Assembly: GCA_964412395.1 (NCBI GenBank) | Contig: CAYPOY010000013.1 | Coordinates: 1-31,560, forward strand | Direction: 5' to 3' | Length of the DNA: 31,560 nt | From: CAYPOY01 sp964412395 | GTDB lineage: Bacteria > Chloroflexota > Anaerolineae > B4-G1 | Part shown: positions 14,968-23,900 of the stretch, one piece after another | Layout of the letters: every line of letters starts with the position of its first letter | Numbering within the stretch: the stretch's first letter is position 1 | The notes under the pieces: generated by a model | Seen by the model: only the letters and a program-made list of their open reading frames with translations | What the model was told of the DNA's origin: nothing | Database searches by the model: none | Made by a program: the position numbers and the translations under genes

Positions 14968-15528
14968 TCACCTCGGACGCGCAATGTGGCTCTTGCTGCT
15001 GGCTTTCCTTCTCCGCCGCCGGTACCAGGCTCGACGGTGTTCGGGTGAACAGTACTTCTGGTTCGGGTGGGCGAAGACGTACCACGTGCGGGCCGGGTGG
15101 CGTCTGCCCTCCTCCGCCTCGGCGACACACTCGGGACACTGGCGGGGCGTTCCCAGGACGATGGTGCCCGAGGGAAGGTCTGCTGCAGCTACGACACCGG
15201 AGGGCACCGAGCGCAGCTCGGCCGGAAAGTCCAGCCCCCGTCCGTTGCCAGAGAAGCCCACATCCTCCAGTCGTTTCCGAAAGGCGAGGGAAGGGGGGCG
15301 GTCGGTCTCCAACTCTCCCAGGTACATCCGCACCAGATACCCGCCACTGCGGTAGCCCAAGAGTCCCTCCAGTTCTTCAGGATCGAGGCTCCGTTCCACC
15401 ATCCAGGCTCGGAGTGTCTTTCGGAAGTTTCCCACCTGCTGTTCTGTCCAGTGGTTGACTTTGGGGTGCCTACCGCGCATTGTTCTACTCTCTTTTTGGG
15501 GCGCTCTGGTTGCCTTCTCGGTGTCCAC
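14968..15528 (-). CDS. Zinc-finger protein of unknown function
   Basis: The start is GTG 15528, chosen because AGGAGGTG lies just upstream; an ATG at 15480 has only a weak site. The 186-residue protein has an N-terminal helical part that could be a helix-turn-helix (about residues 45-80, LDPEELEGLLGYRSGGYLVR). The C-terminal zinc-binding region has CPEC (about 131-134) and later YCSPEHRRAWYRRRRRK, a Cys-x3-His pattern rich in Arg. This resembles nucleic-acid-binding zinc ribbons found in phage and plasmid proteins. It is translationally coupled to the DnaB-like gene, so a helper in replication is likely but unproven. Confidence 0.6.
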   Translation of the reverse strand: MDTEKATRAPQKESRTMRGRHPKVNHWTEQQVGNFRKTLRAWMVERSLDPEELEGLLGYRSGGYLVRMYLGELETDRPPSLAFRKRLEDVGFSGNGRGLDFPAELRSVPSGVVAAADLPSGTIVLGTPRQCPECVAEAEEGRRHPARTWYVFAHPNQKYCSPEHRRAWYRRRRRKASSKSHIARPR

Positions 15529-15587
15529 AGGGACACCTCCTACAAAAATCTACATGCGCTCAGAGCGTTTTTTCTCCGATTCAGGTG

Positions 15588-16904
15588 TTACGGGTCATCT
15601 TGCGTCAAAAACCCCTCTCCGGCGTCAACAACGGCTTGTAGGAAGGAGACGTAGCTGCGAGCCCAATTCATCATTTCTCGCCTCTTCTTTGGCGGCAACT
15701 GCGCGATCTGGGCAGCCAGGTGAGTGGAATCGGGAAGATCATCACCGGCGGCGAAGCGGAGGCTGGCTCGGAAACGGGCCATAGTGCGGACGGCGCTATT
15801 TCCCCCTACCTGTGCCTCCTTCGGCCCTTCGGCAGGCTTCCCTCGGGTACGCTCGGGACAGGCAGGGCAGGCTCCTTTGATGCGCCTGGCCTCCGTCGCC
15901 ACCTGAGTGGGGGCCATCTCGCCTGCGGCCAGGGCCTGGACCAGCCTGATTTGCTCCACCGGATTATCCAGGGAAGCGATGGGCCGGAGGGCTCTCTCGG
16001 CGAGGCAGGCCGCCTCTGCCAGGGCCTGGGCCTCCGGCGGCAGGGAGAGCAGGGCCAAGTAGTGACGCACCGTCCTGCCGGTCATTCCCCGACCGGTCAG
16101 TTCGGCCAGTCGTTGACCGGTCAGGTCATCCAGTTGACTCACAGTGATCGCGTCCAGGTGTCGGGGTCGCCCCCCCAGGTTTGTGGAACCACCGGTTCCA
16201 GAAACCTCTTGGCCAACAGGTGGATGTTGGGAGTTTGTGGAACCACTGGTTCCAGAAACCTCCACGGCCACCATCTCCCGCACACGTGCGATAGCCCGAG
16301 CACGGGCGATGGCGGAGAGGTCGCGGCGGTGTACGTTCTCCGCCTGCTGTCTTGCCAGCACCGTCAACTCATCGTCCGGCAATGGTTGCACGCGGGCCAG
16401 AATGGTCGAGGCCTCGACCCGCAATAGGAGATCTCGCAGCAACACGTGAGCCCACCAGCGCCGTTCTCCCTCGGCGATCCGATACTGCCTCCCACCCAGA
16501 TCGTAGACGTTGATCGGCTGGCGCAGGCCATGGCGAACGATGGAGTCGCCCAGTTCCACCAGCCCTTCCAGCGTCAGTTGCAGTGCCAGGTCCAGCACGC
16601 CCTCCTCCCGTCGCCTCGCCAGCGCCTCCGCCGGGGAGAGGTCGTGGGAACGCATTGTCTGATACAGGTTCTCACCAAGGCACCGTTGCCACGCTTCCCA
16701 CAGCACGTCGGCCGGGGACGCGCCGTCCAGTAGTTGCTCCCGCAGGTCGCCGGACAGGACGTGGCGGGGCTGGTTGGAATCGGGATGGCAGGCCTCCAGT
16801 TCCGGGGTGATCAGCATCTCACCCTCCGCGTCTCCCGCCCGCGTGCCGTATGGATCTACCACTCCCAGGATGTCCAGCGCACTGCCAAACTGTTTCCTCG
16901 CCAT
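15588..16904 (-). CDS. parB: ParB-like partition protein
   Basis: The start is ATG 16904 seven bases after GGAGGT; a GTG two codons upstream is too close to that site. The 438-residue product has the ParB/Spo0J N-terminal CTP-binding fold: GLRQPINVY, then YRIAEGERRWWAHVLL (the GERR-W-A motif, about 146-152) and ENVHRRD (about 189-195). An HTH region follows (LAELTGRGMTGRTVRHYLAL, about 267-286). Between the two domains lies an unusual repeated segment EVSGTSGSTN / EVSGTGGSTN, whose DNA contains two palindromes (candidate parS). A dispersed repeat (15818-15874) adds residues like CPACPERTRGKP before the C-terminal dimerisation part. It is 21 bases downstream of parA, a standard parAB operon. 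Confidence 0.85.
   Translation of the reverse strand: MARKQFGSALDILGVVDPYGTRAGDAEGEMLITPELEACHPDSNQPRHVLSGDLREQLLDGASPADVLWEAWQRCLGENLYQTMRSHDLSPAEALARRREEGVLDLALQLTLEGLVELGDSIVRHGLRQPINVYDLGGRQYRIAEGERRWWAHVLLRDLLLRVEASTILARVQPLPDDELTVLARQQAENVHRRDLSAIARARAIARVREMVAVEVSGTSGSTNSQHPPVGQEVSGTGGSTNLGGRPRHLDAITVSQLDDLTGQRLAELTGRGMTGRTVRHYLALLSLPPEAQALAEAACLAERALRPIASLDNPVEQIRLVQALAAGEMAPTQVATEARRIKGACPACPERTRGKPAEGPKEAQVGGNSAVRTMARFRASLRFAAGDDLPDSTHLAAQIAQLPPKKRREMMNWARSYVSFLQAVVDAGEGFLTQDDP
15818..15874. repeat. Dispersed REP-like repeat inside parB
   Basis: Carries CCTTCGGCCCTTCGGCAGG and GGTACGCTCGGGACAGGCAG. It lies in frame in the linker before the C-terminal region of ParB. Confidence 0.7.
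16185..16253. promoter_or_regulatory. Two palindromes within parB: candidate parS centromere sites
   Basis: GGAACCACCGGTTCC (16185-16199) and GGAACCACTGGTTCC (16239-16253) are 15-bp palindromes with 6-bp perfect arms. They sit in an extended direct repeat (TTTGTGG to CCAGAAACC) with a 54-bp period, close to five helical turns. They differ only in the central base. Their position between domain-coding parts of parB, spacing and symmetry fit binding sites for ParB. Confidence 0.6.
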
Positions 16905-16925
16905 TTCCACTACCTCCAGTGCTCG

Positions 16926-17762
16926 TTATTCCTCTGACGGGCAGGGAGCCTGTACGTGACTGCCACTGTGGGCACGTCGGACCACCTCCGCCGCCAGGTG
17001 TCCATAAGCCTGTGCCCCAGCGCTTGCGGGGGCGTAGGCGAAGATGTCCTTCCCGGCGGCGTTGGCCTCGCTCAAAGCCACCCGGCGCGGGATGGGTTCC
17101 AATACCAGATCCCCAAACTCCTGCCTCAGTTGTCTCTGAGAGTCCCGGGCCAGAACCGTGTGATCGGCGAAGGTCGGCAGTACGCCTGACACCTGCAAGC
17201 CGGAGTTGCTCTGCCGGACCATCTCGACGGTGCGTAAGAGGATTCCCAGTCCGACGAGGGGGAAGAGACCAGGGTCCACCGGGATGAGAACATCGGTGGC
17301 CGCCATCAAACCGTTGACCGTAAGGAGGCTGAGGCTGGGGGGACAATCAACGACGACGAAGTGGTAACGGTCGAGAATCGGGGCCAGCGCCCGGGCCAGC
17401 CTGCGCTCCCGCTCGAAGGCGGTCACCAGTTCCAGTTCAGCAGCGGCCAGGTTGAGATGTGCCGGGAGAATGTCCAGGCTGCCCTCCGGGGCGCGGCGAG
17501 TGGCGGGCAAAGTGACTCGCCGGACCACATCGGTGACGGAAGCCCTCTCCATCAGGATCTCGTAGACCACCGGGGCCTGTTGGGGACCGGCGGCGAATGG
17601 CACGCCCAGGAAGACGGCGGTGGTGTTGGCCTGCGGATCCAGGTCTATCAGAAGAACCTGCTGGTCATCTGCCATGCCCCGCGCCAGGGCAGCAGCCAGG
17701 TTCACGGCGGTGGTCGTCTTGCCAGAGCCGCCCTTTTGGTTGACGACGGCTATTGTCCTCAT
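16926..17762 (-). CDS. parA: ParA/Soj-type partition ATPase
   Basis: The start is ATG 17762 after GGAGGAG (MRTIAVVNQKGGSGKTTTAV). The frame is open for 42 more codons upstream, but those cross a hairpin and lack family similarity. The 278-residue protein has the deviant Walker A KGGSGKT (10-16), the A' motif LLIDLDPQANTT (about 38-49), and Walker B-like FVVVDCPPSLSLLT. There is no N-terminal HTH extension, so it is of the chromosomal/Soj (type Ib-like) architecture. It acts with the adjacent ParB to segregate the element's DNA. No specific operator is obvious, but a strong hairpin lies just upstream. Confidence 0.9.
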   Translation of the reverse strand: MRTIAVVNQKGGSGKTTTAVNLAAALARGMADDQQVLLIDLDPQANTTAVFLGVPFAAGPQQAPVVYEILMERASVTDVVRRVTLPATRRAPEGSLDILPAHLNLAAAELELVTAFERERRLARALAPILDRYHFVVVDCPPSLSLLTVNGLMAATDVLIPVDPGLFPLVGLGILLRTVEMVRQSNSGLQVSGVLPTFADHTVLARDSQRQLRQEFGDLVLEPIPRRVALSEANAAGKDIFAYAPASAGAQAYGHLAAEVVRRAHSGSHVQAPCPSEE

Positions 17763-17815
17763 TTCTCCTCCCCTGATCGTTCCTCCAACGTGATGTTCTC
17801 TGAGAGAGCGCTGGC

Positions 17816-17852
17816 AGCCGGTGGGCGGCCAGAAGCAAGCCGCCCACCGGCT
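17816..17852 (-). terminator. Strong hairpin between a membrane-protein gene and parA
   Basis: Perfect 14-bp stem: AGCCGGTGGGCGGC (17816-17829) and GCCGCCCACCGGCT (17839-17852) with a 9-base loop. No U-tract follows, so it may be a Rho-assisted terminator, an attenuator or a processing/stability hairpin in the parA leader (54 bases before the parA start). It would lower read-through from the transfer genes into parAB. Confidence 0.55.
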
Positions 17853-17918
17853 CCGACTATACGTTCCGTTTACCAACCGTATACCCACGGCTTCAGCGGA
17901 ACACGAAAGACCTCCGTA

Positions 17919-18221
17919 TCACAAACCATCCGACGATGGCGTCACCACCGGCGTTGTCGAGAGTGGAGTAGGCGAGCTCAGCGGCACCGGGTCTCTACGC
18001 CCAGGGCCTTCCCCGCGCAGCAGGGCGCGCAAGGCTTCCCACCGGGCAGGCAAGTCGCGCCAGAGGTTCTCCCACCGTCCCGGAGGCACCATCACCTTCG
18101 CCGTGACCACCATCACCGCCACGATCAGCACGACGAGCACTGCACCGTTCACCCATCCTCCTCTGCCTGCCTGAGATCGTTTCGTAGCCTCAACTTTCTT
18201 CTTCCAGGATTTCGCGGGCAT
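17919..18221 (-). CDS. Small single-pass membrane protein
   Basis: The start is ATG 18221 after GGAGGGGCAG; the frame upstream is not similar to a protein start. The 100 residues comprise a basic N-terminus (MPAKSWKKKVEATKRSQAGR), one membrane span (about 23-43: WVNGAVLVVLIVAVMVVTAK), a soluble segment with RWENLWRDLPARWEALRALL, and a Pro/Ser/Thr-rich C-terminal tail. The positive-inside rule puts the N-terminus in the cytoplasm and the tail outside. It could be a minor component of the transfer apparatus; no family is recognised. Confidence 0.6.
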   Translation of the reverse strand: MPAKSWKKKVEATKRSQAGRGGWVNGAVLVVLIVAVMVVTAKVMVPPGRWENLWRDLPARWEALRALLRGEGPGRRDPVPLSSPTPLSTTPVVTPSSDGL

Positions 18222-18327
18222 TCTGCCCCTCCCGCCTATATCTATCACGCCCGGCACAAGAAGAAACCCGGCACCGGCACAGATAACCTGCAACTGTGAC
18301 CTCGAGCGCCCATTTTCGAACCACTCT

Positions 18328-18765
18328 CTACCGCCCCGACGACACCAGAAACGGCACTCCCAGCAAGACCAGCAGGCCGACTATCACCGACGCCAAGAAC
18401 GCGCCGGCAACCCAGGCATATCCTTCCACCCGGTTCAACAGCCCATCGAGACCTGGTCCCGCCGGCCCCAACCTCCGCACCCAGCGCACGCCAATCAAGA
18501 CGCCAACCCAACACACGGGCGTCAGCACGGCGACCAGGACCAATCCCTCGAGAAATGCTCCTCCTAGTCCTCCCAGGACGTTGACCAGGAGCAACGCCAG
18601 GAACACACCTGCTCCCCAGGCATACCTCTCTCCCTGGTCAAACAGGTCGTCGAGGCCCGGCCCCACCAGGCCCGTCTGCCGTATCCGGCGCACGAGCACC
18701 AGCACACCGACCCAACATAAGGGCGTCAACGCCGCTACCAGCAACAGTCCCTCGAGCAGTTGCAT
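18328..18765 (-). CDS. Four-span membrane protein made of two duplicated halves
   Basis: The start is ATG 18765 (MQLLEGLLLVAALTPLCWVG) after GGGGAG. The 145-residue protein is an obvious internal duplication. LLEGLLLVAALTPLCWVGVL with a downstream GPGLDDLFDQGERYAWGAG is matched ~73 residues later by FLEGLVLVAVLTPVCWVGVL with GPGLDGLLNRVEGYAWVAG. Each half has two hydrophobic spans, giving four in all. I know no named family; VirB6/VirB3-type inner membrane parts of transfer machines are possible by context but not shown. It lies 80 bases downstream of the replication-relaxation gene. Confidence 0.65.
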   Translation of the reverse strand: MQLLEGLLLVAALTPLCWVGVLVLVRRIRQTGLVGPGLDDLFDQGERYAWGAGVFLALLLVNVLGGLGGAFLEGLVLVAVLTPVCWVGVLIGVRWVRRLGPAGPGLDGLLNRVEGYAWVAGAFLASVIVGLLVLLGVPFLVSSGR

Positions 18766-18845
18766 CAACCCCGCTCCCCTACGAGGCGCACTCTCCTGGT
18801 GACGTCGTGCACACCTCTCCATACGGCAGCGCCTACGCCTCGCCT

Positions 18846-20342
18846 CTATATCGCCTCCCGGGTGGCGGTCAGGATGTCCAGCGGCGCGACGTCGTACTCG
18901 GCAGCCAGTTGGGAGACCTGCTCCAGCCACTGCCGTTCCCTGTGCGGGTAGGGAGCCACGACCAGGAGGCAGAACCGCTCTCCAAACCGGCGGTGCTCCG
19001 CGCAGCTACGGAAATCGTAGTAAGTCTCCACTTTCTTGCCCAGCCTCTTGGTACTGGCGGTGCCCCGGTCTATCTCGACGAAGAACACCCTGTCTCCCCA
19101 ACGTATCCGGGCGTCGGGGGCCAGTACCCGGCGCTCCCCGCCCAGTGTGAAGTAGACGTAAGCCTCCCGCTCGTCGTACCAGGTGATCGCCCGACGGTGG
19201 TGAGGAGCCTCCCGGGCCAGCGCCAGGACGATCTCCCGCGCCTCCTGGGTGTGCTCGAAGACGCGCACCAGGTGCGACACGCTGACCTCGCCGTGCCTGA
19301 CCGACCAGCCCCTGGCGCGAGCGTAGGCCGGCGTCGAAGCGCCGCAGGCGGCGGCCAGGAAAGCCAACCCCGCGTAGGTGAGGAAGTAGTACCGGTGAAG
19401 AAGATTGGGATCGGCAACGTAGTCCCCGACCAGTCCCCGGCGCTTGAGATCGCCGAGGACACGCCGCACCCACTCCTCGCTCCTCCTACCGGCCAGGACG
19501 GCGAGGTCTTCTGCCTCGATCAGGGGAAGACCTGCCAAAATGGAAAGCAGCACCTTCTGGAGAGGCGACAACTCCACGACCAGCCGGGAATTGCCCTGCC
19601 ATCTCCCCCGGAAACTCATCACCCCAGGACTCAGCAGTTGCCTCTCTCCCCATGGCCTGGGCAACGTCTTCACGAACCCGCCCAGGCTGATGGTGTCCAG
19701 GATGGCGGGGACGTAGCAGGCGGCGTCAGGGACGCCCTGTGCGGCGATGATCGCCCGCGTCGTCAGACCCAGGTGCGGTCCCTGGAGATCGAGATGACCC
19801 GCCAGCGCAGACAGCGTGGCGACACCTCGTGTTTCGTCGGCGGCGACGAACAGCAACCCTGCGCCCGTTCTGGCGGCGACGGCAGCCACGCGCCGGAGAC
19901 GGTGCCGGTACAGCCTGGCCGGCCTTTCACCCCGATCCCATTCGACGATCAGTTGGCGGCCGTCCACCGTCAGCGCTGCGCCGTGCAACGACACGCCGCG
20001 TACGCCGGGAGTGAGCACCTGCCATCGGAGCACCGGCAACCCGGCACGTTGCACGGAGATGAACAGGTTACGCATCTCATAGACCATTGCGATCCGTTCC
20101 AGGAAGCGAGGTCTCCCCCGCCGACGGGGAACTGAAAGCCGCGCTTCCCCAACCGGGGTCAGGTAGTAGAAGGCGCGTGCCCGTATGCCCGGGTGGCGGG
20201 GATTAGCACTTCCCACCAGACCCTCTTCCTCCAACTCGCCCAGCCTGCGGTAGACCCAGGATTGCGAGGCGCCATGCAAACGACACAATTGGTGCACGGC
20301 GATGAAGGGATGCTCGCCGACGTGTCCCAGTAACGATGCCAT
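18846..20342 (-). CDS. Replication-relaxation family protein
   Basis: The start is ATG 20342, with AGGTGG just upstream; a GTG at 20348 directly follows the previous stop. The 498-residue product has an N-terminal winged helix (FIAVHQLCRLHGASQSWVYR, about residues 13-32), a second winged helix near the middle (LPLIEAEDLAVLAGRRSEEW), and a C-terminal region DARIRWGDRVFFVEIDRGTA with the alternating D ... E-x-D pattern of PD-(D/E)XK-like folds. The domain order fits the replication-relaxation family (PF13814), found on plasmids and conjugative elements and thought to act in DNA processing. In this window it is the only candidate for a DNA-processing role often filled by a relaxase; that is inference. 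Confidence 0.7.
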   Translation of the reverse strand: MASLLGHVGEHPFIAVHQLCRLHGASQSWVYRRLGELEEEGLVGSANPRHPGIRARAFYYLTPVGEARLSVPRRRGRPRFLERIAMVYEMRNLFISVQRAGLPVLRWQVLTPGVRGVSLHGAALTVDGRQLIVEWDRGERPARLYRHRLRRVAAVAARTGAGLLFVAADETRGVATLSALAGHLDLQGPHLGLTTRAIIAAQGVPDAACYVPAILDTISLGGFVKTLPRPWGERQLLSPGVMSFRGRWQGNSRLVVELSPLQKVLLSILAGLPLIEAEDLAVLAGRRSEEWVRRVLGDLKRRGLVGDYVADPNLLHRYYFLTYAGLAFLAAACGASTPAYARARGWSVRHGEVSVSHLVRVFEHTQEAREIVLALAREAPHHRRAITWYDEREAYVYFTLGGERRVLAPDARIRWGDRVFFVEIDRGTASTKRLGKKVETYYDFRSCAEHRRFGERFCLLVVAPYPHRERQWLEQVSQLAAEYDVAPLDILTATREAI

Positions 20343-20348
20343 GACCAC

Positions 20349-20954
20349 CTACGTGATGAACCACAGATACGCCAACGCCCCCAGCACCAGCCCCGGCGTC
20401 GTGGGGCGGCCCTGCTCCTTCAAGTCTTCCCGGGACGGGTAGCGTCCACCCGACATACCCTGCCCGGCCTGCACCAACAGGCCCAAAGCGTCACGACGAT
20501 ACAGCGCCACCAACCAAGCAATGCTCGCCAGTGCCAGCCCGCCCCACAGCGCCACCACCATTCCCGGATCGGGAAAGAAGGTTACCAGGGCCATGAAGAC
20601 CCGCACATCTCCACCACCCAATACGTGTAGCGTCCACAGCACGTACACGACTCCCCACCACAGGGCAACGAGTTGGGTAGCGGGATCGTTCAACACTTCG
20701 GCTCCCCATTGCGCACCGCCTACGAGCAAGACGAGGCCCGGACCACGCCATACCTGGGGCAGTACTTCGACCAGGATCAGGCCCATTAGAAGGAAGAGTA
20801 GTACCAAAGAGCCTTCCCAGACTCTGGTAGCGGTGGCGGCCAGCAGCAGCGGCCAGGCGACCAGGTGCGGCACGCGCTTCGTCTTGAGATCCCAGGCAGC
20901 GACGACAATCAGCAACATACTCAGCACAACCTTCCAGGCAACGGTCCACTCCAT
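20349..20954 (-). CDS. A24-type prepilin peptidase-like membrane protein
   Basis: The start is ATG 20954 after GAGGAGAA; the longer frame upstream overlaps the coupling-ATPase gene and is not protein-like. The 201 residues form a multi-span membrane protein. The two catalytic aspartates of type IV prepilin peptidases are visible: D22 in AAWDLKTKRVP and D116 in VLGGGDVRV, the GxGD motif. The N-terminal methylase domain is absent, as in the short TadV/CpaA branch. It would cleave type IV pilin-like signal peptides; no pilin gene is in the window, so its substrate must lie elsewhere. It starts 16 bases after the stop of the coupling ATPase. Confidence 0.75.
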   Translation of the reverse strand: MEWTVAWKVVLSMLLIVVAAWDLKTKRVPHLVAWPLLLAATATRVWEGSLVLLFLLMGLILVEVLPQVWRGPGLVLLVGGAQWGAEVLNDPATQLVALWWGVVYVLWTLHVLGGGDVRVFMALVTFFPDPGMVVALWGGLALASIAWLVALYRRDALGLLVQAGQGMSGGRYPSREDLKEQGRPTTPGLVLGALAYLWFIT

Positions 20955-20970
20955 GCTCGTTCTCCTCGTG

Positions 20971-23900
20971 TCAATTCTTCCTTCTCTTGCTGCGCGTGTG
21001 TTTCGAGCGTGGTGGCTTCTCCAGCTCCTCCGGCATGGGAGAACTGGTCGGCGTGCCGACGCTGAAGAGAGAGGGTTGCCCGGCGCTCCCACCGGCCCCC
21101 TCTGACTCAGACCGCAATTCCTCCATTGCTTCCTCCGCCCTGCGCTTCGCTTCCTCCAACTCTGCTTCCTCTGTAACCTCGTTTGCCACCCCGCGCCAGT
21201 GTGCGACCTGCTTCTCGAACTTCTGCAGGTCCATCTTGTACGCCTTCTCAATGTGCTCGCGGTATCGTCGCTCTGCCTTTGCACCATCGACGGTGTAGCG
21301 ATGGTTGCGCTCCTGCACCGCCCGGGCTATCCCCGCGTCTCCCTCGGGCGCGTCGAGCAGGTCTACGCGCATGACGGGCAAGGGCCTGCCATCCCGCTGT
21401 GTCTTGAGAAAGCAGGCGTGATCGGGCAGGTTGACGATGTGATGAGCCTTGACCTGCTCATCCCCCAGCTCCCACACCAGTTCTCGTGCATCCCGCCCCG
21501 AGGTCTGAAAGACGGCCAGTGTGTCGATGTTCGCCAGCGTCGTGTCCAGCAACCCGGTCTCGATTGCGTCGAGCTGCGACAGCGACTGGGCCACCAGCGT
21601 GAAGTCGGCCCCCATCTTCATCAGTTCGGCCAGCAGGGTCTGGTAGGAGAACGGGATGGAACTGCACTCGTCGATGAAGCAGGTCGCGCGAGGGCGTTGT
21701 CTCGGGGGAAGGCTCTGGCTGGCCCTGATCGCCGCCTCCAGGTACGAGAGCAACAGCGACCCCAGGAAGCCCGTGTTGTCCAGGCCGATGCTGCCGCCGG
21801 GCAGGTTGACCAGCAGGATGCCGTTCCGGGCGACCAGGTCGAGGAAGTTGATCGTGCTGTCCGGGCGAGAGATGATGCGCCGCACGGTTGGGCTGGCGGC
21901 GAAGCGCTGGATCTTGGTCAGCACGGGGTTGACGATCTCCAACCGCTGGCGCTCGTGCAGTTTGTCGTAGTAGCCGTACCACCACATCATCAGTTCTGGG
22001 TCGCTCACGATTTGCTCTCGCATGCCGGCTTGAAAGTGCTTCAGTATGAGGGTCGCCTGTACGTCGAGCACCGTGTACTGCTCTGCACGATCCCGCGCTT
22101 GATTGGCCCGTACGAGGGTCCACACGACGTGACGCAGCACGTCCTCCATGCGGGGCCCCCAATAGTCGCTCCAGATGCGCCGCCCGGCGTAGATGAAGCT
22201 CTCGACGAGTAGCTCTGGAGAGAAGCCCATCTGCGTGTCGAGCAGGTTCCAGCCAGGGACGCGCATCTCGTCGCCGAAGTCCAGGTAGACGACGTCGTCC
22301 ACGCGCTCCGGGGGCACCATTCGCACCAGCCTCTTCACGGCATCCCCGTGGGGATCGATGAACACGACGGCACGCCGCCTGGCTCTATCATGCTTCACAC
22401 CACGCCGGTCGCCTTGCTCTCGGCCATCGGTAGCGTGGGGAATCTGGCACGCCGCCTGGGCCAGGTGTAGCATCAGCGTCGTCTTCCCGCGCCGCGTCCT
22501 GGCCACCAGCAGCTTGTTGCGCTTCACGGCCGACGGCGGCAGGCAGACGGGGATGGTCCGCCCGTGATGGCTGGAGGTGCCGATGGGCACGCCCTCAGCC
22601 ACGTCCTCGGGCAGTGGCAACAGCTGCAGGGACAGCACGCGCGGCACCAGTTGTGCCCCGTCGCCCCACGGCAGGTGCCACAGACTGGCCGCCTCAGCCG
22701 CGTTGATGATGTTGCGCGGACTACCCGGGAGACGTAGCCTGCTCTTCCATCCGTCGTCCCACCCGCCGTCCAGGTCGCACGGATCAAACACCGTCTCCTC
22801 CAACGTGAGCGCGTTTCCCGCGCCGGTGTTGAACTGGCGATAGGCCGACGCCAGTTGCAGCATCCGCCGCCGTGCCTGTTCCTGCGTGGGAGCCCCTACC
22901 GCCAGCCGCAGTTGGAAGCGGTAGCCCGGCAGGAAGATCTTGCGCATCACCTGTCCCGCCTCGGCGTGCAGCCGGTCGCGCCCGAAAGAACGATAGGCGC
23001 GCAGGGCCAGGTAGCCCGCGGGGAGCAACCCCAGCCCCAGGAGGCTCGCGTGAAGCCATTTGCCTGCCACGGCCCAGGTGACCAGTCTGAGCAGGGCAGC
23101 CAATCCCACGCCGATCCCCCCTGCCAGCAGCAGGCCGCCGGCAAACCCCAACGGTGATTCGGTCTTGATGCGCACGTCCGGCGGGCGGGTCAAAGACTGA
23201 AAGCCGTCGGCCCAATCGTCGGGTGCGGGTCGCAGAAGCAACTGGCTCAACAACCGTTCCCCTTCGACAGGCTCAGGGCAGGCTCCTTCGGCAGCCTCGG
23301 GGCAGGCTCCCTCCGCCACGCGCCCGAAGCCCCCCAGGACGCCCAGGATGGGGTCGGCCTCGCGGAAGTCGCCGTCCCGGTAGGTGCGCAGCGGCAGCGC
23401 CTCGAACCGCCGCAGGTGCAACCGGCCCATGGCCACCTTTCTCCCGCCGTCTGGCTCAAACTGCTCGACCAGGGCTACCACTCGCAACTGTCGTGCCGGG
23501 TCATTCTCCTCCGTCAACGGGTGAAACTCGACTTGCCCGTAGACGTTTTCCAACTGGGAGCAGAGGTGGGTCAGCACGGCCCGGCGGGCACGTGCGATGA
23601 AATGAGACCCGTTTTTGTCTGCGGCGATCTCCAGGGCGAAGGGCACCTGCAACCCCAGCGAGCTCAGCAACCCCTCCAGCGCCAGCGCATCCACCGTGTT
23701 ACCTGCCGGCGGGATGACCTCGACGGCGACGACGCCATCGTCGTCTCCTTGGAAGAGGATATCCGTCTCGCGTTCCACACCTTCAGGATGGAGGAACGCA
23801 TCGACGGACCGCTGCGTTTCGCGGGCCTCCTCCGAGAGGGCAATAGCAGGCAAAGAGGTGCCGATTCCCATCCTTTGCAGCGGCTGTCCGCAGCAGAAGT

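Noticed and set aside
17763..17888. N-terminal 42-residue extension of ParA
   Set aside because: It would run through the hairpin and includes no family sequence, while ATG 17762 has GGAGGAG and starts exactly at the ParA motif.
18807..20135. Long open frame on the plus strand, 442 residues
   Set aside because: It is the antisense shadow of the replication-relaxation gene; rich in Pro/Arg/Gly with no recognisable domain and no ribosome binding site.
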